Source: Lachnospiraceae bacterium (GTDB lineage Bacteria > Bacillota > Clostridia > Lachnospirales > Lachnospiraceae). Taken from it: DNA of 61,647 nt. The stretch covers positions 89,620 to 151,266 of the forward strand of contig JAJQDT010000044.1 in assembly GCA_021202075.1 (NCBI GenBank), in the 5' to 3' direction. The notes under the pieces were generated by a model. The model did no database searches and was not told the DNA's origin. It saw nothing but the letters and a program-made list of their open reading frames with translations. The position numbers and the translations under genes were made by a program. Below are positions 26,676 through 36,015 of this stretch, one piece after another (position 1 is the first letter of the stretch; each line of letters starts with the position of its first letter).

Positions 26676-26706
26676 AGAGGTCCGGTCTGATTGGACCGGG
26701 CCTCTT
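26676..26706 (+). terminator. Candidate terminator after gap
   Basis: AGAGGTCCGGTC pairs with GACCGGGCCTCT (one G-U). The following T-tract is short, so termination efficiency is uncertain. It lies ~240 bp after the gap stop. Confidence 0.5.
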
Positions 26707-26911
26707 ATCATTGATGCACAGGGCATATCTCATGCGAAGCGTGGGATGCTCACATCCATAATCGAAGATTGTGGACATACCATGCCCCCATAATCAAAGA
26801 TTGGGGCAAAATCCGGGTAAACAATTATAGTGAAAAGATAAGAGAACAACAAATCGAACCATGTTTGGTTCGGACTATCGTTCAAACAGAAATATTCAGG
26901 AGGAATTCCCA

Positions 26912-28132
26912 ATGCTTAACAAAAAGTCAGTTGATGACATTAACGTGAATGGTAAAAGAGTCCTGGTTCGCTGCGACTTTAATGTGCCGCTGAAAGCCGG
27001 GGAGATTACGGATGAGACCCGTATCGTAGCGGCGCTTCCGACCATCAATAAGCTGATCGCGGACGGCGGCAAGGTGATTCTCTGCTCTCATCTGGGCAAG
27101 GTGAAGAATGGCCCGAACGAGGGCGAATCCCTGGCGCCTGTGGCAAAGAGACTGAGTGAGAAGCTTGGCAAAGAAGTGAATTTTGTTGCAGATTATAATG
27201 TGACCGGCGAAGCGGCGACAGCAGCGGTTGAGGCAATGCAGCCGGGCGATGTTGTGCTTCTGCAGAACACCCGTTTCCGCGGTGCGGAAGAGACAAAGAA
27301 CGGTGAAGCGTTCAGCAAAGAGCTGGCGGATCTGTGCGATGTTTATGTATGCGACGCATTTGGTTCTTCCCACAGAGCACACGCTTCCGTAGCGGGTGTG
27401 ACCGATGTCGTTCGTGCAAAGGGCGGCGAGTGTGCGGTTGGCTATCTGATGGAAAAGGAAATCAACTTCCTCGGCAATGCGGTAGAGAATCCGGTAAGAC
27501 CGTTTGTGGCGATCCTTGGCGGCGCGAAGGTAGCGGACAAGCTGAACGTGATCTCGAATCTGCTTGAGAAATGCGACACCCTGATTATCGGCGGCGGTAT
27601 GGCATATACCTTCCTGAAGGCACAGGGCTATGAGATTGGCACCTCTCTCTGCGATGACACAAAGCTGGATTACTGCAAGGAGATGATGGCAAAAGCGGAA
27701 TCGCTTGGCAAGAAGCTCCTGCTTCCGGTTGACACCGTTGTGACGAGCGAGTTCCCGAACCCGATCGATGCGGAGATTGCTACGGAAGTGTATGATTCGA
27801 CTGCGATTCCGGCGGACAAGATGGGTATGGACATCGGGCCGAAGACGCAGGAGCTGTATGCAGAGGCTGTGAAGAGCGCGAAGACCGTTGTGTGGAACGG
27901 ACCGATGGGCGTGTTTGAGAACCCGACTCTGGCGGCAGGTACGATCGCGGTAGCGAAGTCTTTGGCAGAGACCGACGCGACCACCATTATCGGCGGCGGC
28001 GACTCCGCTGCAGCGGTGAATCAGCTTGGTTTCGGCGACAAGATGTCCCATATCTCTACCGGCGGCGGCGCTTCCCTTGAATTCCTCGAGGGCAAGGAGC
28101 TTCCGGGCGTCGTAGCGGCAGACAACAAATAA
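26912..28132 (+). CDS. pgk: Phosphoglycerate kinase
   Basis: Pgk transfers phosphate from 1,3-bisphosphoglycerate to ADP. The 406-residue protein shows [12 protein letters not shown], the LCSHLGK block, [12 protein letters not shown], and the C-terminal [13 protein letters not shown] and [18 protein letters not shown] motifs. The ATG at 26912 has CAGGAGGAA upstream; an earlier in-frame ATG at 26861 has no site. tpiA follows after 101 bp. Confidence 0.97.
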   Translation: MLNKKSVDDINVNGKRVLVRCDFNVPLKAGEITDETRIVAALPTINKLIADGGKVILCSHLGKVKNGPNEGESLAPVAKRLSEKLGKEVNFVADYNVTGEAATAAVEAMQPGDVVLLQNTRFRGAEETKNGEAFSKELADLCDVYVCDAFGSSHRAHASVAGVTDVVRAKGGECAVGYLMEKEINFLGNAVENPVRPFVAILGGAKVADKLNVISNLLEKCDTLIIGGGMAYTFLKAQGYEIGTSLCDDTKLDYCKEMMAKAESLGKKLLLPVDTVVTSEFPNPIDAEIATEVYDSTAIPADKMGMDIGPKTQELYAEAVKSAKTVVWNGPMGVFENPTLAAGTIAVAKSLAETDATTIIGGGDSAAAVNQLGFGDKMSHISTGGGASLEFLEGKELPGVVAADNK

Positions 28133-28233
28133 GGACCGAAAAGGAGCCAAATCAAAGGGGACGGTTCATGGCGAGAAGTATCGAAGCCGTTCCGGGAAAA
28201 GCATGAGTATAAAAGAACAGGAGAACAATCATC

Positions 28234-28983
28234 ATGGCAAGAAAGAAAATTATCGCTGGTAACTGGAAAATGAATATGACACCGAGCGAGGCTGTCAAGC
28301 TGGTTGAGACGCTGAAGCCGCTCGTGGTGAATGATGAAGTGGATGTCGTATTCTGTGTTCCGGCAATTGATATCATTCCGGTTGTGGAAGCAGCAAAGGG
28401 CACCAACATTCAGATTGGTGCTGAAAATATGTATTTCGAGGAGAAGGGCGCCTACACGGGTGAGATTTCCCCGAACATGCTGACAGACGCAGGCGTGAAG
28501 TATGTGGTTCTCGGCCACTCGGAGAGAAGAGAGTATTTTGCGGAGACCAGCGAGACTGTAAACAAGAAGATGCTCAAGGCGTTCGAGCATGGTATTACAC
28601 CGATTATGTGCTGCGGTGAATCTCTGGAGCAGAGAGAGCAGGGCATCACAATGGACTGGATCCGTCAGCAGGTGAAGGTTGGTTTCCTGAATGTGACGGC
28701 AGATCAGGCAAAGACCGCAGTTATCGCTTATGAGCCGATCTGGGCGATCGGTACCGGAAAGACTGCTACGACGGAGCAGGCGCAGGAGGTTTGCGCCGAA
28801 ATCCGCAAGTGCATCGCAGAGATCTATGACGACGCGACCGCAGCAGCGATCCGCATTCAGTACGGCGGATCTGTAAACGCAAAGACAGCTCCGGATCTGT
28901 TCGCGCAGGCAGACATCGATGGCGGCCTGGTAGGCGGCGCATCCCTCAAGGAAGAATTCGGAAAGATAGTCAATTACAAATAA
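28234..28983 (+). CDS. tpiA: Triosephosphate isomerase
   Basis: TpiA interconverts dihydroxyacetone phosphate and glyceraldehyde-3-phosphate. The 249-residue protein has the N-terminal AGNWKMN, the catalytic His in [11 protein letters not shown], the catalytic Glu in [12 protein letters not shown], and [11 protein letters not shown] near the C-terminus. A CAGGAG site precedes the ATG. It closes the gap-pgk-tpiA block; no mutase or enolase gene follows. Confidence 0.98.
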   Translation: MARKKIIAGNWKMNMTPSEAVKLVETLKPLVVNDEVDVVFCVPAIDIIPVVEAAKGTNIQIGAENMYFEEKGAYTGEISPNMLTDAGVKYVVLGHSERREYFAETSETVNKKMLKAFEHGITPIMCCGESLEQREQGITMDWIRQQVKVGFLNVTADQAKTAVIAYEPIWAIGTGKTATTEQAQEVCAEIRKCIAEIYDDATAAAIRIQYGGSVNAKTAPDLFAQADIDGGLVGGASLKEEFGKIVNYK

Positions 28984-29062
28984 GCAGGAACATGTTTTTG
29001 CAGGAGCCTTATCCTGGGTATGGTAAGTAGACAGTAATTTGTGAATCGATACGCGAAAGGAT

Positions 29063-29101
29063 TTCCTCGTAGCGGTGATTGCGGAGGACCGTTACGAGGA
29101 A
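29063..29101 (+). promoter_or_regulatory. 14-bp hairpin before the 5'-nucleotidase
   Basis: TTCCTCGTAGCGGT pairs with ACCGTTACGAGGAA (one G-U) across an 11-base loop. It ends 11 bases before the GAGGAGG ribosome binding site of the nucleotidase and has no T-tract. It may modulate translation or mRNA stability. Confidence 0.5.
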
Positions 29102-29126
29102 GCTGTAAACCGAGGAGGAAAAGGAT

Positions 29127-30812
29127 ATGAAAAGGATGAACGTCAGAAGACTGCTTGCCGGAGCATTATCTGTGGGGATGGTATTCTCACAGACAGCCTG
29201 TGTGTGGGCCGAAGAAGAGACAGAAACAGAAGTAATTATCCCGTTTGTTGTTGAAGGGGATTATTCTGGAGAGACGATTATTCTGCATAGCAATGATGTG
29301 CATGGAAGCATTTCCGGGTATGCTGCGGTTGCTGCGCTGAAGGCGGATTATGAAGCAGCTGGAGCAGAAGTAATTGTAGTGGACGCGGGAGATTTTATTC
29401 AGGGTACTACCTATGTCAGCACCTCGCAGGGTGCCACAGCTGTGGAGTTGATGAACATAGCAGGTTATGACGTCGTAACGCTTGGCAACCATGAGTTTGA
29501 TTATGGTTATGAGAATCTGGTTTCCATTCTGGAAGATGCGGAATTTGCGGTAGTGAATACGAATATTCTCTATAATGATGAAGCGGCTTTTGACGGAAGC
29601 ACGATTATCACGACGGAGGGCGGACTGAACATTGGCTTTTTTGGTGTTGAGACTCCGGAGACGGCGACCAAAGCGCATCCCGCGAAAATTCAGGGTGTGA
29701 CCTTCCTGGCTGAGGAGGAGATGTACACGGCTGCCCAGGATGAGATTGATGTACTCAGCGACGCGGATTGTGATCTGATCATCGGGCTGGTTCATCTGGG
29801 CGTAGATGATGAAAGTGAACCGAACCGCTCCGTAGACTTGTGGGCGAATATCTCCGGCGTAGATTTCCTGATCGACGGGCACTCACATACAGTTATGACG
29901 GAAGGCGAGGACGGGCAGCCGATCCAGTCAACCGGTACCGCGTTTGAGAACATTGGCGTGATTGAGATTAGCGCAGACGGGGAAATCGTAGACAATTATC
30001 TGGTCGAGACCAGAGCATATTCCGGGTCGGACGATGCGGTGGCTGCTGCGGCGCAGGAAATCATTGATGAAATCGAAGCGGTTTACGGTGAAGTATTTGC
30101 AACCACTGAGGTTCTGCTGAACGGTGAGCGTGAGCCGGGTGTCCGGACGGAAGAGACGAATCTCGGCGACCTTATCACGGATGCGATGCTCTGGTATGTG
30201 ACGAAGGATGGAGTGGAAATCCTTGGTATTGAAGAAGAGAATATCGTAGCCATCACGAATGGCGGCGGAATTCGCGCGACAATTGAGGCGGGAGATATTA
30301 CGATGAACGATATCAACACAGTTCTCCCGTTTGGAAATACCGTTGCAGTCGTGTATGTGACCGGTGAGGTGCTTCTGGAATCCCTGGAGGCGTCCACTTA
30401 CAGCACACCAGAAGCGATTGGCGCATTCCCGCAGACCTCGGGCATTGAGTTTACAGTTGATACAACCGTAGCTTATGACGAGGGCGAACAGTACGAAGGC
30501 TCCACTTATTATGGTCCGGCATCCATTCAGCGTGTGACGATTACCGCGATCAACGGACAGGAATTTGATCCGGAAGCGACTTATGCGGTTGTTACGAATG
30601 ACTTCCTGGCAGCGGGCGGAGATACCTATTACGCATTCTCCGTTTCCGAAGTAATGGATACCGGAACACCTATGGATGAGGCGGTGATCGCTTACATCGA
30701 AGAGGAACTTGACGGTGTGGTATCTGAGGCAGATTACGGTGATGCAAGAGGTGATATTACCATCATTGCAGATGAGACAGCGGAGGAAATGACTGAGGAG
30801 CCGGCGGCATAA
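29127..30812 (+). CDS. Secreted 5'-nucleotidase / UshA-type metallophosphoesterase
   Basis: This 561-residue exported protein begins with a signal peptide (~1-28). The metallophosphoesterase domain (~50-300) has LHSNDVHGS, VVDAGDFIQGT, GNHEFDYG and IDGHSHT, the complete metal-binding set. The 5'-nucleotidase C-terminal domain (~330-530) contains NGGGIRATIEAGDIT and LPFGNT. It would release phosphate and nucleosides from extracellular nucleotides. No LPxTG sorting signal is seen; the tail is acidic. A GAGGAGG site precedes the ATG. Confidence 0.94.
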   Translation: MKRMNVRRLLAGALSVGMVFSQTACVWAEEETETEVIIPFVVEGDYSGETIILHSNDVHGSISGYAAVAALKADYEAAGAEVIVVDAGDFIQGTTYVSTSQGATAVELMNIAGYDVVTLGNHEFDYGYENLVSILEDAEFAVVNTNILYNDEAAFDGSTIITTEGGLNIGFFGVETPETATKAHPAKIQGVTFLAEEEMYTAAQDEIDVLSDADCDLIIGLVHLGVDDESEPNRSVDLWANISGVDFLIDGHSHTVMTEGEDGQPIQSTGTAFENIGVIEISADGEIVDNYLVETRAYSGSDDAVAAAAQEIIDEIEAVYGEVFATTEVLLNGEREPGVRTEETNLGDLITDAMLWYVTKDGVEILGIEEENIVAITNGGGIRATIEAGDITMNDINTVLPFGNTVAVVYVTGEVLLESLEASTYSTPEAIGAFPQTSGIEFTVDTTVAYDEGEQYEGSTYYGPASIQRVTITAINGQEFDPEATYAVVTNDFLAAGGDTYYAFSVSEVMDTGTPMDEAVIAYIEEELDGVVSEADYGDARGDITIIADETAEEMTEEPAA

Positions 30813-30835
30813 GGCATAAGAAGTCTGAAAAAAAG

Positions 30836-30880
30836 AAAAAGCATCCTGTCGGATGAAACGATCCGGCAGGATGCTTTTTT
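30836..30880. terminator. Bidirectional terminator
   Basis: AAGCATCCTGTCGGAT pairs with its near-perfect complement across GAAACG, with A- and T-runs on the flanks, between two converging genes. Confidence 0.9.
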
Positions 30881-30891
30881 CTATATCTAAC

Positions 30892-32361
30892 CTATTTCGT
30901 TACCCGGACGGTTATAACAGTCGTTACGGAGCCGCATTGAATCGAGATTTTTGTGGTTCCTTTTTTTAACGCCCTGATTCTGCCTTTGGAATTTACCGTC
31001 GCTACCTTTGTGTTGGAGGAGGTATAGGTGATTTTCTGAAGGCAGGTGATGGGTGAAACTACAGGATTGAGTTTTGTACTGGTTCCTTTCGCCATCACAA
31101 TTTTTTCGGATTCTACAGATACTTTTGTTGCGGCCACCTCAGTTTCCTGCACGGTCACCTTGATTTTCTTCGTTTTGCCGCTGGCAAGCGTGATCGTGAT
31201 TTTTGTGGTTCCTGCCTTTTTGCCTTTGATTTTTCCGTTTTTGTTTACTGACGCAATTTTTTTATCAGCCGAAGTCCACGAGACGACAGAATCGCCGTTC
31301 GCGAGTCCGGAAACAACGATATCCTTCGATGTCTGCCCGACCTGAAGCCGGATGGATGAGACATTGGTCTTAATCGTCGGTTTCAGCTTCGTGTTTGCAA
31401 TCGTCAGGGTCTCAGACACGGTACAATTCGGATTGGTGCAGGTGTGTATCTGGATTTCGTTGGCAAAAACCGTGGCGGCGCTGAGCGTCGTCCAGGCGCT
31501 GAATCTGTGGCCGGTCGCTGCAATGGTTTCTGTTTTGGTCTTGTGACAGAGACTGCAGGTGTACAGCATTTCGCCTTCCGTGGTGCATGTGGCGGCTGTG
31601 ATGACAGAGCTTTCCACCCAGGTATGATTCCCGCCGCACTCATAGTTTGGGGATACAATGTAGACCAGGGATCCTTTGCTGCAGGCGCCGGTTGAAGCGG
31701 TGATCTTGTATACATAATCTCCCTTTACTTCACCGCCGGTATTTCCGTGGATGACGGTAAGCAAAACGGTATCCCCCACACAGGTCACATCAGAAATAAT
31801 GGCTGTATGGCTCAGGTAGCTGGCGGTTGTAGAAGTGCCGGTCCAGGCAAACAGGGCAAGATCTCCTGGCTGCGGCGTGTAATAGCCTCCGGCAAAAACG
31901 GTTTCACTCCAGGTATAGTATGGTGCGGCGAAATTCTTCACGCTGGCGGTTTTGCTGCTTCCCAGAATACTGGTCGGAATTCCGGCGACTCTGGCGCACC
32001 AGGAAGCAAATTCGGAACACCAGGCACTGCCGTTGCTGCCCATATATCTCCCGTATTCTGTAAAATTACAGCTTCCACTGACAGAACCATCCAGATCGTC
32101 TTCATCATCTCCCTCGCAGTATCCAATCTGGGACTGCGCGACGGCCAGGAGATCCTGCCGGTAATTTCCGGTCAGATTCACCTGCATGAGCTTTTCATAA
32201 TATTCCCCCGACATATATTCTTCTGAAAAATCAGTGAATGTCGTCGTGGCGGCACTGGCAGGCCTGGCCAGGAGAAAAAGCGCAGCAAGAAGCATCCCCA
32301 ACAACAGGGAATGTCGTTTTATCGCTGCCTTGTCAAAATAATTGATGCGTCTTTTGTACAT
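30892..32361 (-). CDS. Secreted CHAP-domain protein with two bacterial Ig-like domains
   Basis: This 489-residue exported protein has a signal peptide (~1-40, ending ASA). A cysteine-protease/amidase-like CHAP domain follows, with GSAWCSEFASWC (candidate catalytic Cys) and LSHTAIIS (candidate His). Next comes a Cys/His-rich stretch with CTTEGEMLYTCSLC and AATGHRF, common in clostridial surface proteins. The C-terminus has two BIG2 Ig-like repeats (each ending like KKAGTTKITI or KKGTTKISI). The ATG at 32361 has GAGGGGAG upstream; an earlier in-frame ATG at 32508 would put 49 extra residues before the signal peptide. It may be a cell-wall hydrolase or adhesin. Confidence 0.88.
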   Translation of the reverse strand: MYKRRINYFDKAAIKRHSLLLGMLLAALFLLARPASAATTTFTDFSEEYMSGEYYEKLMQVNLTGNYRQDLLAVAQSQIGYCEGDDEDDLDGSVSGSCNFTEYGRYMGSNGSAWCSEFASWCARVAGIPTSILGSSKTASVKNFAAPYYTWSETVFAGGYYTPQPGDLALFAWTGTSTTASYLSHTAIISDVTCVGDTVLLTVIHGNTGGEVKGDYVYKITASTGACSKGSLVYIVSPNYECGGNHTWVESSVITAATCTTEGEMLYTCSLCHKTKTETIAATGHRFSAWTTLSAATVFANEIQIHTCTNPNCTVSETLTIANTKLKPTIKTNVSSIRLQVGQTSKDIVVSGLANGDSVVSWTSADKKIASVNKNGKIKGKKAGTTKITITLASGKTKKIKVTVQETEVAATKVSVESEKIVMAKGTSTKLNPVVSPITCLQKITYTSSNTKVATVNSKGRIRALKKGTTKISIQCGSVTTVITVRVTK

Positions 32362-32684
32362 AAATAAATGCTCCCCTCTGTATTTTCTCAAAACGATTTT
32401 GCTGTCACATTCCGTGGCATTATCCCATTTACTCCCCGAATCATCGTCTGAATCAGCCTTGCGAAAGCCTGTTACCCATATTATATGGAAAAATCTTCCG
32501 CAGGTCAAATTTATTTGCTGATTTTATTATTAACATTTCCATATGATTTTATGATAAAATGAGAGCCGCGCATTTAAAGTTGCGCTTTGCGCAAGGCGCG
32601 GCCTTCGTCCATACTTGCTTTGCAAGTACGGACATGTGATAAAATGAGAGCCGCGCAGCAGAGAATTATACGGCTGACGAGCGG
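32362..32684. other. Intergenic region with REP-like repeat
   Basis: A 323-bp stretch between the CHAP gene and rubrerythrin, both on the minus strand. The only structure I see is the REP-like repeat at 32552-32658. Confidence 0.55.
32552..32658 (+). repeat. REP-like multi-hairpin repeat, copy 2, with flanking direct repeats
   Basis: The core 32562-32645 matches 22727-22809. Here the unit starts again after ~85 bp: TGATAAAATGAGAGCCGCGC occurs at both 32552 and 32637. This looks like a tandem unit cut off after its first 21 bp, or a duplication around the element. Confidence 0.75.
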
Positions 32685-33284
32685 TCAGGCGCCGGCAAAT
32701 GGAGAGAGCTCCAGACGAATAAAGTAGCCCTGGTCATGCTGGCAGACCGGACATATGGCAGGCGCATTTGTACCCGTATAGACATAGCCGCAGTTCAGGC
32801 AGATCCAGCCGGTTTGAACGTCGGAGACAAATAATTTGTTTTCCTCCATGAACTGCGCGAACCGACCGAAGCGGTCGCCGTGATATTTTTCTATCTGCGC
32901 AATCAGATGGAAGGAGCGTGCGACGGCAGCAAATCCTTCTTCCTTTGCGGTATCGCCAAAACTCAGATATACGGAATCGGCTTCCTCGTATTCGTTGTGC
33001 TGGGCTCTGCGGAGCAAATCGCTGATGCTGTCACTGATATCCACGGGGTAGCCGCCGTCCACGTGAATCGTAGAGCCGGAAAGCTCCTGCAGATGCTTAT
33101 AGAATATTTCCGCATGCTCCCGCTCCTGATTGGCGGTGTAGGTAAAAACCGCCTCGATGACAGGAAGGTTCTGCTTTTTTGCCTGTGCAGCGGCGATGGT
33201 GTAACGGTTTCGCGCCTGACTTTCACCCGCGAATGCGCGCATCAGGTTGTCTTTTGTGATGCTGTTTTTAAAATCTGTCGCCAT
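32685..33284 (-). CDS. rbr: Rubrerythrin
   Basis: Rubrerythrin is a non-haem iron peroxidase that detoxifies hydrogen peroxide in anaerobes. The 199-residue protein has a four-helix ferritin-like domain with diiron ligands (AGESQARNRY, QEREHAEIF, QIEKYHGDRF). A C-terminal rubredoxin-like FeCys4 domain follows, with CLNCGYVY and CPVCQHDQGYF. Arrangement and length are standard. An AAGGAGGA site precedes the ATG. A 13-bp palindrome CCGGTTGAACCGG lies 15 bp upstream of the start. Confidence 0.95.
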   Translation of the reverse strand: MATDFKNSITKDNLMRAFAGESQARNRYTIAAAQAKKQNLPVIEAVFTYTANQEREHAEIFYKHLQELSGSTIHVDGGYPVDISDSISDLLRRAQHNEYEEADSVYLSFGDTAKEEGFAAVARSFHLIAQIEKYHGDRFGRFAQFMEENKLFVSDVQTGWICLNCGYVYTGTNAPAICPVCQHDQGYFIRLELSPFAGA

Positions 33285-33805
33285 AATGTCCTCCTTGCCC
33301 GGTTGAACCGGAATCGATAATTTATATCCTGCGCAAAAAATCTCAGGCGCAGGTGATTGTAATATGGAAAGTATTTCCGTATTTTTCCGCTTTATTCATT
33401 TTGATATCAGCCAGCCGCAATCGCATTGCTTTGGAATATATGAGAAATCCATCGAACCTGTACAGGATGGGAGGCTTACTGAATTTGAGATGGCAGGCGT
33501 TTTTCTGAATTTATGCCATCGGGCATTTTTCGGAATTTGTGCTTGTAACTAAGCCGTACCTTTGATAAACTATAGCATGTTGGCGGATGGTCAGACGGAT
33601 GGCAGGAACAGTTTCGGGCTGCGTCGAGGCTTTATGGTCTGCGATAGCGCCGCCCAAATACAAAGCGAAGAGCGCTTCTGTTCGCGCGTTAGGCGGTGCC
33701 AGGTCGGCAAGTAATTTCGCGACGGTTCCTTAGCCTGCTGTTTTGAGATATTGCATGCCCTGGAATGCCTGGAGCACAGTAAAAAGAGATGAGGAGAATT
33801 ATTCT
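33285..33805. other. Divergent intergenic region rbr / cbiK
   Basis: A 521-bp gap. The right half holds full-length repeat A (33614-33733). No cobalamin riboswitch could be recognised, although cbiK follows. A 62-codon open frame at 33364-33552 has no convincing coding features. Confidence 0.55.
33614..33733 (+). repeat. Dispersed repeat family A, copy 6 (full length)
   Basis: Matches copy 3 along its whole length and copy 1 except for an extra ~35-bp internal segment. The shared start is TTCGGGCTGCGTCGAGGCTT in copy 6; the shared end is AATTTCGCGACGGTTCCTTAG. Confidence 0.78.
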
Positions 33806-33811
33806 TTGCAG

Positions 33812-34615
33812 ATGAGTGATAGTAAAAAAGCAATTCTGGTGGTCAGCTTCGGGACAAGCTATGAGGATACCCGAAGAAAAACGCTTGACCGCATTGAGGA
33901 TCGTATGCGCAAGCGGTACCCGGATTTTCAAGTGCACCGCGCGTGGACGAGCGGGATCATCCGCAGGAAAATTGAAACACGGGATGGAATCCGCATTCAA
34001 GACGTAAAGGGTGCGCTGGTTCAGATGGCGGCAGACGGGATAACGGATCTTGTGGTTCAGCCGACGCACGTGATTAATGGGATTGAAAACGACCAGATGC
34101 TGGAGGATGTTAATAAATGCAGGCATCTTTTTTCTCATGTGGCGGTGGGAAGACCGCTTTTGACGACGCAGGAGGACAATCGGCGCATTGTGCAGGTGGT
34201 GGCACAGGAGCTGAGGCCTGCAAAAGATGAGGCTCTGGTGCTGATGGGGCATGGGACGGAGCACTACGCGAATGCGATTTACGCGGCTCTGGATTATCAG
34301 TTTAAGGATATGGGTTTCCCGAATATTTTCATGGGAACGGTGGAGGCCTACCCGGCTCTGGATTCTCTGATTCGCAATGTGCGCGGGCAGCATCCGACTC
34401 GTATCATACTTGCGCCGTTTATGATTGTCGCCGGTGAGCATGCGGAGAATGATCTGGCCGGAGATGGTGCCGGATCCTGGAAAAGCTGTTTTGAAAAAGC
34501 TGGTTTTGAGGTCTCCTGTATTTTGAAGGGCCTTGGCGAATATGCTGGTGTCCAGGAGATGTTTCTGGAACATGTGCGGGACGCGCTGGAGGAGAAAAAT
34601 GCAATCTATGAGTGA
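33812..34615 (+). CDS. cbiK: Sirohydrochlorin cobaltochelatase
   Basis: CbiK inserts cobalt into sirohydrochlorin, the committed step of the anaerobic cobalamin route. The 267-residue protein has the family N-terminus VSFGTSYEDTR, metal and substrate histidines in QPTHVINGIEND and LMGHGTEH, and GTVEAYPAL. No signal peptide is present, so it is cytoplasmic. The ATG at 33812 lies 15 bases after GAGGAG; a TTG at 33806 in frame has better spacing and may be the true start. It opens the tetrapyrrole block and is followed by hemA after ~145 bp. Confidence 0.93.
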   Translation: MSDSKKAILVVSFGTSYEDTRRKTLDRIEDRMRKRYPDFQVHRAWTSGIIRRKIETRDGIRIQDVKGALVQMAADGITDLVVQPTHVINGIENDQMLEDVNKCRHLFSHVAVGRPLLTTQEDNRRIVQVVAQELRPAKDEALVLMGHGTEHYANAIYAALDYQFKDMGFPNIFMGTVEAYPALDSLIRNVRGQHPTRIILAPFMIVAGEHAENDLAGDGAGSWKSCFEKAGFEVSCILKGLGEYAGVQEMFLEHVRDALEEKNAIYE

Positions 34616-34761
34616 TTTCGGCAAAAAGACTGACCGGTACTGTGTGAAAAGAAAGAAAATTGGCAATGGAATGGGCGCATGACTGGTATGCCAAAGAACT
34701 GTGCCGGAATCGGTGGCCTTACCGGGTAAAGCCTGATAAGTAAGAAGCAGGGGGAACGGTT

Positions 34762-36015
34762 TTGGGTATTTTGATGGCGGGGATCGATCACAGCATCGCT
34801 CCGATTGACATACGTACGGTATTTTCATTTACGAAAAAGAGCACTGCGGAAGCCTATGTCCGGCTGAAGCAGGTGAAGGGTATGGAGGGATGTGTTCTGA
34901 TTTCCACCTGCAACCGCATGGAATTGTACCTGAGCACCGGAGAGGATTTTGACAGTAATATTTTTGACCTGCTCTGTAAGATCAGAGGCCTTTCAGGGGA
35001 ACTGTCGCATGCGTATCGTCCCTACTTTCGTTTTCGGGAGGAGCGGGAGGCGGTGCATCACCTGTTCCGCCTGGCCGGAGGACTCGAATCACGCATTCTC
35101 GGAGATGACCAGATCATCACTCAGGTGAAGGATGCGCTTGCGTTTGCACGGGAACAATATGCATCCGACCACGTGCTGGAGACCCTGTTTCGTCAGGCAG
35201 TCACGGCGGCGAAAAAAGTAAAGAGCTGCGATGAGCTTTCTCCGTCCGATCAGTCTGTTGTGCGGACGGCCATCCGCGCTCTGAAAGAAGAAGGCTATAC
35301 TTTTGAAGGAAAAACATGCATGGTGATCGGCAACGGTGTGATGGGAAAGCTTGCCGCGACTCATCTGCAGCAGCAGGGGGCGGACGTGACCGTGACGGTA
35401 CGGCAGTACCGCAGCGGTGTGGTTGAGATCCCAGAGCATTGTTCGCGCATCGACTATGGACGCCGGATGGAACTGTTCGGTGCCTGTGATTACGTGCTGA
35501 GCGCGACTGTCAGTCCGAATTACACGCTGACCAGAGAGCTTGTGGCAGAATGCCGGATCGACGCGGCCAGGAAATCGGTCGTTTTGATTGATCTTGCTGT
35601 TCCGCGCGACATTGATCCCGGTGTAGCGGATTTGGACGGTGTGCACCTCTATGATATCGACTGTTTTCGCGAGGAAGCTGTGAGCGAGGCGCAGAAAAAG
35701 GCGATCGCGGATGCGGAAGCCTGTTTTTCGGAACAGATGGAGGAATTTTTCAACTGGTATGATTGTGTAGACGTGGTTCCGCGGATCCAGTCGATCAAGG
35801 AACAGGCTGCCATGGACCTGGAGAAGCGTCTGACAAAAAAGCTGCGGGCTTTGCCGATGGAGGAGCCGGAGAAGGTGACGCTGCAGGGCGACATTGAGTC
35901 AGCGGCGGAGCGCATGATGAATAAGCTCCTGTTCGGGTTGCGCGGTACGGTAAGTGAAGCGGCATTCCGGGAATGCATAGCCGGACTGGAGAAGGTGTAC
36001 GGAGATGAAAAATGA
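34762..36015 (+). CDS. hemA: Glutamyl-tRNA reductase
   Basis: HemA reduces glutamyl-tRNA to glutamate-1-semialdehyde, first step of C5 tetrapyrrole synthesis. The 417-residue protein has the catalytic Cys in ISTCNRMELYL, the GGLESRILGDDQI block, and an NADPH-binding MVIGNGVMGKLAA motif. The TTG at 34762 is 7 bases after AGGGGGA, whereas the next ATG at 34774 is 19 bases away, so I choose TTG. The gene overlaps hemC by 4 bp (ATGA), indicating coupled translation. Confidence 0.95.
   Translation: MGILMAGIDHSIAPIDIRTVFSFTKKSTAEAYVRLKQVKGMEGCVLISTCNRMELYLSTGEDFDSNIFDLLCKIRGLSGELSHAYRPYFRFREEREAVHHLFRLAGGLESRILGDDQIITQVKDALAFAREQYASDHVLETLFRQAVTAAKKVKSCDELSPSDQSVVRTAIRALKEEGYTFEGKTCMVIGNGVMGKLAATHLQQQGADVTVTVRQYRSGVVEIPEHCSRIDYGRRMELFGACDYVLSATVSPNYTLTRELVAECRIDAARKSVVLIDLAVPRDIDPGVADLDGVHLYDIDCFREEAVSEAQKKAIADAEACFSEQMEEFFNWYDCVDVVPRIQSIKEQAAMDLEKRLTKKLRALPMEEPEKVTLQGDIESAAERMMNKLLFGLRGTVSEAAFRECIAGLEKVYGDEK

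Larger units (their letters stand above)
26437..26911. other. Intergenic region between gap and pgk
   Basis: A 475-bp stretch with no gene that I can support. It contains repeat family C (26535-26590), a strong 12-bp hairpin (26676-26706), and two similar short hairpins with the common element CCATAATC..AGATT at about 26756-26774 and 26787-26805. Confidence 0.6.

Noticed and set aside
26803..26831. Possible pgk promoter (TATAGT at 26826)
   Set aside because: No acceptable -35 at a usual distance.
26927..28150. Long open frame antisense to pgk
   Set aside because: It mirrors pgk; its product is His/Arg/Leu-rich with no motif.
33364..33552. 62-codon open frame before cbiK
   Set aside because: No convincing ribosome binding site or family resemblance; composition is like intergenic DNA.
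34666..34743. 25-codon open frame between cbiK and hemA (MEWAHDWYAKEL...)
   Set aside because: Composition looks protein-like, but it is very short, has a weak ribosome binding site and no recognised homologue; not enough to call a gene.
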